Part shown: positions 12,431-23,155 of the stretch, piece by piece
Numbering within the stretch: the stretch's first letter is position 1
Layout: every line of letters begins with the position of its first letter
Assembly (NCBI RefSeq): GCF_011386835.1
Contig: NC_088792.1
Coordinates: 217,096,394-217,160,393 of the forward strand
DNA: 64,000 nucleotides
Direction: 5' to 3'
Source of the DNA: Chrysemys picta bellii
Taxonomy: Eukaryota; Chordata; Testudines; Emydidae
Position numbers and translations under genes: made by a program
The notes under the pieces: model-generated
What the model saw: only the letters and a program-made list of their open reading frames with translations
Databases searched by the model: none
Told to the model about the DNA's origin: nothing

Positions 12431-12622
12431 GCCCTAGTTGTAATTTTGGGAATACATACAAGTTATTTCAGTATCCAGTAAATTAACTGGAGGTGAGCAG
12501 TGAGGTGACATAATCTGTGGACAATATAAAATTAGGTTAGCTGAGATTATAGATTGTGAGGGTTTATAGAATAACCTAAGAAAACCTTCATATATATATT
12601 TCTCAGTCACAACAGCAATATG

Positions 12623-12785
12623 GGTCTGATTCACTGCTGCTTTGCACCTTGTGTAGTTATTGACACTAGTGCAAAGTGGGTGTAAAAGGCTATCATCACA
12701 ATGGTCATGCTTGATGTCCACTTTGAACTCACATTACGCTGGTGCAAATGATTATACAAGGTGCAAAGGAGTGGTGAATTGGACC
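12623..12785. mobile_element. Palindromic MITE-like repeat
   Basis: The left arm GGTCTGATTCACTGCTGCTT and the right arm ending GGAGTGGTGAATTGGACC are imperfect inverted copies over about 34 bp, both containing TTTGCACCTTGT or its complement. The element is 163 bp and non-coding. No clear target duplication, so the superfamily is open. Confidence 0.55.
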
Positions 12786-14125
12786 CTCATACTTAGTGAT
12801 GTGACTTCTGGGCAGCTGATGCTAAAGAATTGCAACTGGGAAATAAAAAATAATATTTTCGTTTGTGCACACAGGTATTCAGAGAATCTACTAAAAAAAA
12901 TCAAATTGTGGTGTGTGTGTTTTGATTGACTAGCTATTTGCTTACAATGTGCTGGTGTTGGATTTCAATCAGAATTACTGTGTAGAAGGAATACATAATG
13001 ACCAGGAATCTCTGCACACTTAACCGGTCAACCAAAGTGCAGAAAGATCATACTCATGCTGTTGATAAAAGCACAGTGCAGTAATGCCCCCTGTCAACTG
13101 GCCAAAGAGCAGCTTTTGCTGAAGAAGAACATTTTTTGTCATTACCTAGAAGAGCAGAGCCCAGGTTTGACAGACACTGTATTGTAGAGGAAATTAATGT
13201 AAATAATACATTTTAAAAATCCTTATCTTAAAAAATCATTATGGTGTTGGATGCTGAGCATTCCTAGTAAATGTAAGTGCATTTTCAGGTATGGATTTTG
13301 TTGTAAATTTGTATTTGGAAATTATAAACAGTGAGGAAAAGTTTTATACAGGTCCTGATTGCTAGAGACAGTTTTTCTTTGGGTATACTCAGTTTTGGAT
13401 TATAATGTCCACTTTTAAAAATTTTAAATGTCACTAGTAAGCTGTCTGTGTTTGCACCCACAAAGTAAGGCCCAGATTGTAATGCCAAAGTGCACTCCAT
13501 GAATAGTCCTATTGAATTAAATGGGGATGCCTCGAATAACGTTACCCATGTGAGTAACTTTGCCACAATTCTATTCCTAAGTAGTTGGGTGTCCACTCAT
13601 CTTTCTTACTAACTTCTTGCAGTTCCATTTGGATGTGAAATTGACTAGCAAAGGGTGGGTTGAAGCCTGGCTGAAAATCAGACCCATAATGCTGGACATA
13701 TATAGCTTAGGTTCAGATCAGTGGTAATGGTCTAAATCAACAGTAGGGATTTTATTAACCCTTTGATACAGGGATATGGATTTCCCTGTATATGTAGAAA
13801 AACTGGAATTGCAGGTCTAATGCAGCTATGGTTTCATCATCATCTGTTTCATTGCATTTCTCATTAGTCTTGTTTGATTACTTGTCAAGTTCGTTCTCTG
13901 AGCACAGAAACAGAAAGGTTGCAGCTTTCACTGTTTTCTCCAGAGTTACTTTTTGCTGTCTGCCTTACTGGAGATAGAGATATTTCCAATGCACTTCGGT
14001 TCTTTTTTCTTCTGACTACACATATAGTATCTGTTAGTCTCAAGTCTGAAATGCCAAATTCTGCCTTAGAGTAGACAGGGAAAAAAGCAGAAAATTATGA
14101 CTGGGAGAGGAATTGCTGACCCCAC
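12786..14125. other. Intergenic sequence, nothing recognised except one old repeat scrap
   Basis: Around 13,490-13,560 there is CATGAATAGTCCTATTGAAT / CCATGTGAGTAACTTTG, a fragment of a dispersed 'cattgacttcaatgg' type repeat common in reptiles and birds. The rest shows no coding potential or recognisable family. Confidence 0.45.
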
Positions 14126-15000
14126 TGTGACAGGTTGCCCCCCTTAGGATGCCACCTGATGTACTGGGATAGCGCTGAGCCCGCCTGTTCTGCCAGCCAG
14201 AACATCCTTTTTACCTGTCTTGCTGAGCCAAGCTATCAAGCCTCTTCCAGCACACACACAGGCAGGGCCACACCCACCTGCAGAACGACACAGACACTGA
14301 GATCAGCTCTGGGAAGACTCAGTTTAAGGGACTTGCCCCAGCATTCAGGTGTCCACCTCTCTTGGAGTGCAGACCCAAAGGTATATTATGAAATCCACCT
14401 CCTCCCTCAATGTGGAGGAAGGTATGCACAGCCTCTTACCCTCCCCCGAATTATGAATTGCATGAACGGGGTTATATTATAAACAAGAAATAAGTTTATT
14501 AACTACAAAAAGTGCATTTTAAGTGGTTAAAGAGAGAGCAAACAGAACAAAGCAAATTACTAAGCAAATAAAACAAAACACACAAACTAAGCTTGTTTCA
14601 CTAAAGAAATTGGTTATCAATAGTAATTTCTCACCCTTGATATTGTTGCAGGCAGATTACAGAAAGTCTTGAAAGGCAGCTGCACTGGTCTCCAGCTTGA
14701 GAACTTGGGTATTATTACTCACAAGCTAGACGCCCTTCCAGCTTGGGCTTAACCCTTTCCCCCCCAGTTCAGTTCTTGTTTCCAGGTGTTTCACAGTGTC
14801 TCTTTGGGTGGCGAGGCAGAAGAGAAGCTCAATGATGTCACTCTCTTGCCTTATATAGCTCTTGTGTATTGCGGGAACCCTTTGTCTCCCAGTGGAAGAA
14901 CACTGGCATTCCAAGGGCTGGGTCCATTACCAGGTGACTCAGCCCCATGTCTCTGCAGGGCTGTGGCAGCCATTACTCATAGGCTGTCTGGAGTGTCACA
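14126..15000 (-). mobile_element. Solo LTR-like element, reverse orientation
   Basis: The 875-bp unit starts TGTGACA and ends TGTCACA, the TG...CA form of LTR termini. Read on the minus strand it has a TATA-like TATATAAG (about 14855) and, some 360 bp further on, AATAAACTTATTTC (about 14495), the layout of a retroviral LTR with promoter then polyadenylation signal. No matching flanking duplication was found (CCCAC against GGAAG), so the exact borders are uncertain. No internal retroviral gene is present next to it. Confidence 0.5.
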
Positions 15001-15097
15001 GGAAGACTAAGATCTTTCATAGTCCATTGTCTTTGCTGATGGGCAATTGGCCATTGTCACTCATATTCTGAAAGTGGCAGAGGGATTTGGTCTTTTA

Positions 15098-15363
15098 GGG
15101 TATGTCTACACTGGAATTAAAAACCTATGGCTGGCCTATGCCAGCTGACTCTGGCTCGTGAAGCTGTTTAATTACAATGGAGATGTTCAGGCTCAGCCTG
15201 AACCCCTGCTGTGAGATGGGAGGGTCCCAGAGCTTGGGCTGCAGCCCAAGCCTGAATGTCTACATCGCAATTAAGCTGCCCCTTAGCCTGAGCCCTGCGA
15301 GCCCAAATCAGCTGGCATAGGCCAGCCGCAGTTGTTGAATTGCAGTGTAGACGTATCATACCC
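15098..15363. mobile_element. Harbinger-like MITE, first of three in tandem
   Basis: Left end GGGTATGTCTACACTGG, right end CAGTGTAGACGTATCATACCC; TTA on both sides (15095-15097, 15364-15366). The interior is a large imperfect palindrome (GGCCTATGCCAGCTGA on the left, TCAGCTGGCATAGGCC on the right). Non-coding. Confidence 0.85.
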
Positions 15364-15366
15364 TTA

Positions 15367-15568
15367 GGGTATGTCTATACAGCGTTTTGGAACGCATGAG
15401 AGCAAGCCTCCCAGCCTGGGTTAAACAGACTCCAGCTAGCAGGGCTCACTGTACACTCTAAAAATAGCTGTGGAGACACTGCTTTGAAGTTGCACCTCAG
15501 GCTCTGAAGCCTAGAGAAGGGGGTGGCCTTGGCTGGGAGGTTCAAAAATGCTGTGTAGACACATACCC
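15367..15568. mobile_element. Harbinger-like MITE, second of three in tandem
   Basis: Left end GGGTATGTCTATACAGCG, right end GCTGTGTAGACACATACCC. It shares the TTA at 15364-15366 with the first element and TTA 15569-15571 with the third. The centre contains CTAAAAATAGC, a block typical of this MITE family. Confidence 0.85.
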
Positions 15569-15571
15569 TTA

Positions 15572-15740
15572 GAGAATATCTTCATGGTGAATAATTCTGG
15601 AATAGCTATTCTTGATTAACTCCTTCTGTGGATACTACAGAATAAAAGTGTCCATACATGGAGTTAATCAGGAATAGCTATTCTACTTTAAATTTACACC
15701 CTATCTTAATCTGAATTAATTGATCTGTGTTGACAAACCC
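15572..15740. mobile_element. Harbinger-like MITE, third of three in tandem, decayed
   Basis: It is bounded by TTA at 15569-15571 and 15741-15743 and ends GTTGACAAACCC. The internal arms GGAATAGCTATTC/TTGATTAACTCC (15599-15623) and GGAGTTAATCAGGAATAGC (15660-) are near-perfect inverted copies. The left terminus is strongly mutated, so assignment rests on the TTA sites and the palindrome. Confidence 0.65.
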
Positions 15741-15743
15741 TTA

Positions 15744-17540
15744 ATATAGATCCCTACGATCACCAGTCTTTCACTGCTGCTTATACTTAAAGAATGATAG
15801 GGGGAAACTCAGAGCATGGTGTTTTGGGGAGCAGAGATGGTTCCTATATGGACTGGTATGTTACACCAGCAAAATAACCACTATGCACAACCACGTATGC
15901 TATACCAGCTTAGCTTGATCTCTGGTTACATTGTTTTGTTTCCTCAGCACTGTCACATGACACTGGTAAAGAATGGGGGGGAATTGCTTTCTTCCAGCAC
16001 TGAACTAGAAACTTTATTTGAATAAGAACAAAGCTATTCTGTCTCTCTCCCCCTCCCACTGTCTTTCATTATAAAGCTTCTGACAGAACCTTTTCTAGCC
16101 CTTGTGCCTGGCTCACTGCTACAGATTTAAAGAATCTGTACCTGTATCCTTGCAAGTCCTAATATAATATTTAATATTATTGGATTATACCAGCCACAAG
16201 AAAATAAAACCTCATCAGTTTCTGTCAAAAGGGTGTACAATGAAGAGAGAAGTGGAAATCTTCACTTGATGAATATACCTTTTATGCCATCTATGGCCTT
16301 TCTAAGGAAATGTGTACTTAAATAAGTTATGTAAAGTAAACAAACTGTCTTCCTGGTAATTTATCTCCACAACCCATCTATCAGTCCTGCCAGTTGGTGA
16401 TTAACTGACCAGCCAAAAAACCTAACACCATTCTCAAGCAAATGGTGTTATGATATATCCAAATGGGTCAGTCAGAATCATGTTTTTCAGTGAATAAGCA
16501 GAGGGATAAAGGTTTTATTATAAAAATAGAAAAATAATCTAGAATTTTGATAAGTGCAAGTTTCTTGAGCAAAACTCACTTAAAATAATAAAAGGCATAC
16601 AACTTTGGGGGAAACTATTTAATTGAGCCTTAAATGACTTAGGTACCACATAGGCATCTGTAATGGCTAGTAATGTTAAATGTCTTTCCTGAAGTGCATG
16701 CTGAATGAGGCAAGCTTCCTCATTATTTTCACTTCTTTTTGATACCTTGCTATAGCTGTGGCAGAGGTGACTGGACTCAGGAAGGTTTATTTAAATAGAG
16801 ATGCAGATATAAAAAGCAACTTTTTAAATGGCCAGTCACAAGTTATCTATTACTGATTCTAAGTAACCTAGTCCTAGGGTTCTCAATTTGATCAAGACAT
16901 TTGGAATTAGAATTGCAATATAAAAATAACTTCTCAAAATTAAAAGTTTTACTGGTGGAGCTCTGTCCTGGGCTAAAGATATCAGAAGGCTGATAGTGAA
17001 TAATTTTTGTGCTCCTTTTCATTACTTTGACTATCTATATAAACTTAATAAATCTCCCTTAATAAAATAAACATGAAGTGTTTTACATTGCTGGCTAAAT
17101 TTACCAGTTACATCATTTTTATATGCATGTCATTTTTAAGCACATGGCTTGCCCTGCATTTATCCATTTTATGGACTAAAATGTGTTTTTAAAAATGGCA
17201 TCTGAAGTTGTGCCTGCAGAGTTGTTTGTACACATAATCTGTGTTTATTTAAAGAAATAGACTTTTTCTCATGTAAATCAAGTAACTGCATATCTAATAT
17301 AATGTACAAATGCTGGTTTCATGCAAAATCTGCAGGCATAATCCTAAAGGCCAATTTGAAAATCTAACTCTCTTCAATATATTACCATTCAATTTACTAG
17401 AGTGTGTGTTTTGCTTGTTTAATAAATTACATGCAGCTTTTACTGATAATATATAATACTGGTTGGATAGAAACTGGTGCATATCTAAAACAATTTGTAA
17501 TAGGATCATAAAATAATATATAACTAATATAAAAAGGGGA
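15744..17540. other. Intergenic sequence, nothing recognised
   Basis: AT-rich, with no reading frame of interest and no repeat family that I can name. Confidence 0.5.
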
Positions 17541-19155
17541 AGCTGATAGCTTCTAATGTATATTAATCGCTAGGAATTGTAGAAAATTGATAAGGGAAGC
17601 AAAAGGACACAAGGCAACATCTATGGCCAGCAGAGTTGAGAACAATAAAAAGGAGTGTTTAACTGTATTAAAAACAAAAGGTATCCTAACAATAGTACTT
17701 ATAACTAGATGAAAATGGTAGCTAATCCAGAAAAGGCAGAAGTGTTCAATAAATATTTCTGTTCTCTGTTGGGAGAAAAAGACAGATACTATATTAATAT
17801 CATGCAATAATAATCATGATGAAATATTTTCCATTCCAACAGTAATTCTACAGGTTGTTAAACACCAACTTCTGAAGTTAGACATTTTTAAATCATCAGG
17901 TCCAGATGACTTCTAGTCAAGAGTTATAAAGGAGTAGGCCAAGGAGCTCTCTGGTTTGTCAATGTTGATTTTCAATAAGTTTTGGAACACAGGGGAAGTT
18001 CCAGAAGAAAGCTAATTTTATGCCAATATTTTAATCCTGTAAAAGGGAATTGTAGGTCTATCAGCATGACGTCGATCCTGGGCAAAATAATGGAATGGCT
18101 AAAAGGGGACTTGCCTGACAAAACAAATTACAGGAGGGTAAAATAATTATTGCCAATCAACATGAGTTTATGGAAAACAGATTTTGTCAAACTAACTTGA
18201 TATCTTTTTTGATGATATTGCAAGTTTGATTGATAAAAGTAAAGTATTTAGACTTCTGTAGGGCATTTGACTTGTCATTGTATGACATTTTGATTCAGAA
18301 ACTAGAACTATATAAAATCAGCACGGCATATATTAAATGGATTAAAAACTGGCAAACTGATACGTCTCAAAATATAACTGTAAATGGGAAAACTTTATCT
18401 AGGGTGTGTTTCTAGTGGGGTCCAGGAGGTTGGTTCTTGGCCCTAGGCTATTTAACATTTTTTTTTTCAAAGACCTGGAAGAAAATATAATATGATTTCT
18501 GATAGTTTGCATGTGACACACAAATTAGGGGAGAAGTAAATAATGAAGAGGACAGGTCACTGATATAGAGTGATCTGGCTCACTTGGTAAACTGTGCGCA
18601 AGCAAAAAAAATGTTTCAATGTGGCCACATATAAGCTTATACATTTAAGAAGAAAGAATGTAGGCTATAGTTACAGGATAGGGTATTTGGGGATCATGTG
18701 GGATAATCAACTGAACCTGAATTCACAACGCAATGCTCTTGGCCAAAGGGCTAATGTGATACTTGGGTGTATAAACTGGGGAATATTGAGTAACAGTAAA
18801 GAGGTTACATTATCTCTGAGTTTAGCACTGGTACTATGGGATACTGTGTTCAGTTCTGTTGTCCACAATTCAAGAAGAATGTGATAAATCATTGAGTTTT
18901 CAAAGAAAAACCACAAGAATGATTAAAGATTGGAAAACCTGCCTTATAATGATAGTCTTAAAGTGTTCAATCTATTTAGTTTAACAAAGAGAAAGTTAAG
19001 GGGGAGACTTGATCACATAAGAACTTACATGGGGAACAGAAATTTGATAATAGAGGAATCTTCAATCTAGTAGAGAAAGGTACAACATGATACAATGGCT
19101 GGAAGTTAAAGCTAGACAAATTCAGACTAGGAATAAGTTGCTTATTTACTTTCTC
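17541..19155 (+). pseudogene. CR1-clade LINE reverse transcriptase, decayed
   Basis: Blocks in order on the plus strand: 'GPDD-type' pre-RT region (about 17,890), SMTSILGKIME (18,065), KYLDFCRAFDLSLYDILIQKLELY (18,240-18,310, the YLDFxKAFDxxxHDIL motif with catalytic-region D), IKNWQTDTSQNITVNG, then YRIGYLGIMWDNQL and ANVILGCINWGILS (18,680-18,790), and the C-terminal RRAT-like region near 18,900. The nucleotide tail ATGGCTGGAAGTTAAAGCTA reaches about 19,150. Many stops and shifts; the YADD box is not recoverable. It ends where an oppositely oriented copy begins. Confidence 0.75.
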
Positions 19156-19159
19156 CACA

Positions 19160-19590
19160 CCAATTATGATTTTATAGACCTCTATCATATCTCCCCAGTC
19201 GTCTCTTTTCCAAGCAGAAAAGTCCCAGTCTTATTAATCTTTCCTCATATGGCAGCCGTTCCATACCCCTAATCACTTTTGTTGCCCTTTTCTGAACCTT
19301 TTCCAATTCCAATATATCTTTTTTGAGATGGGGCGGCCACATCTGCATGCAGTATTCAGTATGTATCATCTGCAAATTTTGCCACCTCACCATTTACCCA
19401 TTTTTTATTTTTACCCCTTATATCATGACAGCTTACTTTGCGTAAGAGCCTTTGGTGAGGGACCTCGTCAAAGGCTTTCTGAAAATCTGAGTACACTAAG
19501 TCGACTGGATCCCCCTTGTCCACATGCTTGTTCACCCCTTCAAAGAATTCTAGTAGATTGGTGAGGCATGACTTCCCTTTACAAAAACCA
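19160..19590 (-). pseudogene. CR1-clade LINE C-terminal fragment, reverse orientation
   Basis: On the minus strand: [20 protein letters not shown], then [20 protein letters not shown], the hallmark CR1/L2-clade RT C-terminus, and upstream of it sequence matching the thumb region (the plus strand reads CTCGTCAAAGGCTTTCTGAA for the 'FRKAFDE' block). It abuts the plus-strand copy, forming a partial inverted repeat. Confidence 0.75.
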
Positions 19591-19734
19591 AAATTAACTT
19601 ACATCATTTACAGATTTATAGTTACTGTTTGGTGGGACCGACATCATTTGTTAAATTCTCCAGCTATCCTTTATTATTACTAGTAGTCTGCACAGTAAAA
19701 CAAATAAGAGCCTTTTGAGATACCAGGGAGAGAA

Positions 19735-19905
19735 GTGTTATGGGGAAGCAGCATTGTGCAATGGTTGGAAAAAGGGATGGAAAGTCAGAACTTCTGCATT
19801 TTATTCTCACCTTTCCCATCAATTCACTCTGAGCTTGGACAAGTGATGTGTCAGTTTATCCATCTGGAAAATGGATGTAATACTACTTACCTGCTCCCAC
19901 TAAAG
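19735..19905 (+). mobile_element. MIR/CORE-type SINE, forward orientation
   Basis: GCAGCATTGTGCAATGGTTG (tRNA-like head), GAGCTTGGACAAGTGATGTG (the 'tgggcaagtcactt' core), then CAGTTTATCCATCTGGAAAA and ATGTAATACTACTTACCT appear in MIR order. Confidence 0.65.
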
Positions 19906-20020
19906 TTAATAGCAAAACTTCTGTTGACTTCAATGGCACCGGATTGGGCCATATGCCAATAGTGTTTTCATTCATAACATTTTGAGAATGCTAAGAAATT
20001 CATCTTTAAAGATCTCAGAC

Positions 20021-20205
20021 TCATAAGAACATAACATAAGAACGGCCATGCTGAGTCAGACCTAAGATCCATCTAGCCCAGTCTCCTGTCTTCTGACAAT
20101 GGCCAATGCCAGGTGCCCCAGAGGGAATGAACAGAACATCAAGTGATCCATTCCCTGTCGCTCATTCCTAGCTTCTGGCAAACAGGCTAGGGACACTCCC
20201 TAAAC
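20021..20205 (-). mobile_element. CR1 3' end with octamer tail, reverse orientation
   Basis: Starts TCATAAGAACATAACATAAG (the CR1 terminal TTCTTATG-type short repeat seen in reverse), followed by ATCCATCTAGCCCAGTCTCC, GGCCAATGCCAGGTGCCCCA and GAGGGAATGAACAGAACATC. A 5'-truncated copy retaining only the 3' UTR. Confidence 0.85.
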
Positions 20206-20963
20206 TAAGACCTCAATTCAACAAAGCAGTTATGCATATAATTTACCCTTAACATGTGCTTAAGTGGGTCCCTCTTCAGTAAGACAGTTAAGAATGTGCT
20301 TAAGTGGTTAGTTGAATGGAGGGCTCAAATCTCAAAATACATGTTTGAAATTGTGCTCTGAGTTTCTGAAATGAGTTGCTTCCTGAGGGCCAAGGGCCAA
20401 GTCCTTATACAGGCAAAATTCCCACTGGATTCAGGTGGAGTTTTACCAACACAAAGACTACATTTTAGGATTTGGCTTTGAAACATTATCTTCTTGAAAT
20501 TCTCTTTGTAAATATTTAATAAAATAATTCAGAGCATGGAAGAAAAACATCAGCATCCTCCAGCATAATGTTATTTAGGAACCTGATATATGATTTAATT
20601 TCAAACTGCAGATTAAATCCCTGACCTGCACCCAGCTACCCAGAAGGTTTATGCAATTATCGTTATTGTGGTGTTGTTTATCCATGTGTGGATCCAACTC
20701 AATTTTAAAATTCTGTGCTATTAAAAATACATGCCAATTAACATCATTTTGGGAAGAGAAATGGAAGAAATATCCATATTCATTTTAACTTGATTTATTT
20801 CTTTGGATTTTTATTTGCAGCAGCAATATTTGTAAAAAATCCAAAGATAGAACATTGCTAAGGGAAAATGTTTATATCCAATTATTTTTTGTGCCTCTGG
20901 ATCTAGGGGTGGCAGACTTTTTGTCTGTTAAATTCTACCTGGCAAATCTATCACCACATTTTC

Positions 20964-22171
20964 CTCCTGAGGGCATTCTGCACCAAAAAATTAAAAATTC
21001 TGTGCACAATATTTTAAAATTCTGCAAGTTTTATTTGTCAATAAATGAATGCAGAGGCTCCAGCATGGCAATGTAGCATAAGCCACTGGCTGCACAAAGG
21101 TGGGAGATCACCCTGCAGCCTCCCCAGCCTGGGGACACAGACTCAGTGGTGAGGCTGCACCCAACCCTGACACAGCACAAGGCCTGGGCCTGCCCCAGAA
21201 ACACCTTGGGGCCCTGTCCCTTTGCACCAAGTGCGGGGCAGGCAGGCTCAAACAGGCAGGATCCAAGTGTGGAGGGGCTCAGTGTGGGCGGATCCAGGTG
21301 TGGGGTGAGGGGATTCTGTGTGTGACAATCTGGGTGCAGGTAGTTCAGTGGGGGGATCTGGATGCACAGAGGCTCGCTGAGGGCGGTTCCAGGTGGAGGG
21401 GCAATGAGACTCTGCAGGGAATTCCAGAGGAAGGTGGTTGGGGCTAAGCACAGAGGTGTGGGGGTCTCAGCAGGAGGGGCTGGGGGAGTGGGGTTTGGTG
21501 GGGTGGGGATCTGGGTGCAGCTAGTCGGGGGTCAGTGGCATGGGGGTCTGAATGTGGGGGCTCAGGTTGTGCAGCAGCGTGGGGGTTTGAGTGCAGGGAG
21601 CTCAGTGGGGGGTGGTCTGGGTATAGAGGTGGAGGCCTGGGTGCACGGGACTCCAGATGCAGGGATTGAGGTTCAGTGGGGTGGAGTTTGGATATGGAGG
21701 GCTGGGTGTAAGGGGTGAGGCTTGGCAGAGAGTGTCTGGATATGGGAGGTCCGGATGCACTGGGGTTGGGCGGATGGGGGAGTAGCTCCCCTTACAGTGA
21801 CCCCTCCCCCCGCAGCTGAGGAGCGATGTGGACAGGCAGCAGGGGAAGATGCTGAGCTTCTTGCACTGGGGAAGGTTTCTGGGGGTGGGTTTGACACAGC
21901 CCCAGCCACTTCTTGCAGAGGAAGAGGAAGTCCTGTCCTCTCCTGCCTCCAGCCCAGCTGGGACTAGTAGCTGATCCTGGCTCAGGGTAGGAGTCACTGA
22001 CTGGGGTGCCCCATCCCTGCAGTGATTTACCTTTCCGTCGGCTGCTCTGGGTGCCTGAAAGGATGTACCTGTGCAGCTAGGGAGCGGTGCGTTTTCTGTG
22101 GAAAAGCAAAGATATCTGTGGGGGACATTAATTTTGCACATGTGCCATGGTGCAAAATTCCCCCTGGAGTA
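20964..22171. mobile_element. Non-autonomous terminal-inverted-repeat transposon with G-rich minisatellite core
   Basis: The left end CTCCTGAGGGCATTCTGCAC matches the reverse complement of the right end (GTGCAAAATTCCCCCTGGAG) at most positions. Just inside the left end is AT-rich sequence (AAAATTAAAAATTCTGTGCA) known in many turtle copies. From about 21,250 to 21,790 the interior is an irregular G-rich minisatellite (GTGGGGGTCT, GGGGGATCTGG units). The long frames here on either strand come from that minisatellite, not from genes. Confidence 0.6.
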
Positions 22172-22617
22172 ACACTTTGGTCACTCAGTTATTTTTAAAA
22201 ACAAAAAAGCCCCAAACCCGAGCACAGATAGTGTGTCTTGTTGCACTGTAGCTATTTTAGGCCCTTTGTGAGTCACCTAAATAGGTAAACCAGCATCTGT
22301 TGATTTTATTTTACTGGAGTTATTGAAATTAACTGTGGCAGTATCAAACTCTTGCCTACCCCACAATGAACTCATTCCCCCAAACCCACTATTTATCTTG
22401 TTCTGTTATGAGAGCTCAGTCCTGGGAAATTGCAAATGTCTTTGGAGGGTGCACAACACCTTTGAGAATAAGCATTTAAGTGAACCCAGGGCTAGTGGTT
22501 GGGTGTGTGCCAGTGGACAGATGGTAGATCACTCGAGGCTTAGATTGTCACTGCTGGCTAAACAGTGGTTTGTATGTATACAACTTTTTCAGTAATAACA
22601 ATACTAAAACCATTTTT

Positions 22618-23155
22618 GCAGTGTTGTAACCATGTTGGTCCCAGGATATGAGACAAGTTAGGTGAGGTAAAATCTTTTACTGGCCCACCTGCTGTTGGTG
22701 GACGGTGCAAGCTTTTGAGCTATACAGAGCTCTTCTTTAGGCCTGGGGAAGGAAGCAGAGTGTCTGAGCTAAATACAAATTTGGAGAGATTGTTAAACAG
22801 AAGGAGTAAGGAATGTTGGAGGTGGTCACTTGAAATGAAATGAACAACTGGGAGTTAGATTGTTATGCATGAAGGGTTTGAAGTGGGAAATTAAGGGTAG
22901 CAGGCAGTGTGGTGTGTTACAAATTGTTGTAATGAGCCAATAAACCCAGTGTCCTGTTATATCTGGGCTTTTTGCTGTCTAGCAGAGTTATGAATTTAAG
23001 TTGCCAGGCTTGCCTTTTAAAGGTGTTGTGAAGGTTTCCTTTGAGTACAAGTATTGAAAGATCAGATATGGAGTGATCACTTTACAAAACCTGGTCTCCC
23101 CTGGGTGATATGATGTTTTTGTCTTTTACCGTTATTTTGTGTGAGTTCATTTGAG
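22618..23155 (-). repeat. Penelope-type element, left inverted arm (pLTR-like)
   Basis: The reverse complement of this arm aligns by eye with 24726-25222. Shared blocks include ACAAAAACATCATATCACCC / ACAAAAACACCATATCACCC, AGTGATCACTCCA, CATAACTCTGCTAGAC, the '..GTAACACA..' stretch and AGAAGAGCTCTGT. Long inverted arms around the coding region are consistent with the variable pseudo-LTR arrangement of Penelope-like elements. Confidence 0.7.
22713..22740 (-). ncRNA. Hammerhead-ribozyme-like core, inactivated, left arm
   Basis: On the minus strand: CTAAAGA, then A, a GAGCT/AGCTC stem with a 6-7 base loop, then AAAA. Compared with the copy at 25125 it has lost the core G after CT and the G of the GAAA box, both of which are invariant in hammerhead ribozymes. 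Reported because of its position in the arm. Confidence 0.35.

Noticed and set aside
14135..14482. 115-codon plus-strand frame
   Set aside because: Lies inside the LTR-like element on its antisense strand; no resemblance to a known protein.
21602..22141. 179-codon minus-strand frame
   Set aside because: Product of the minisatellite core of a terminal-inverted-repeat element; no domain and no splice context.
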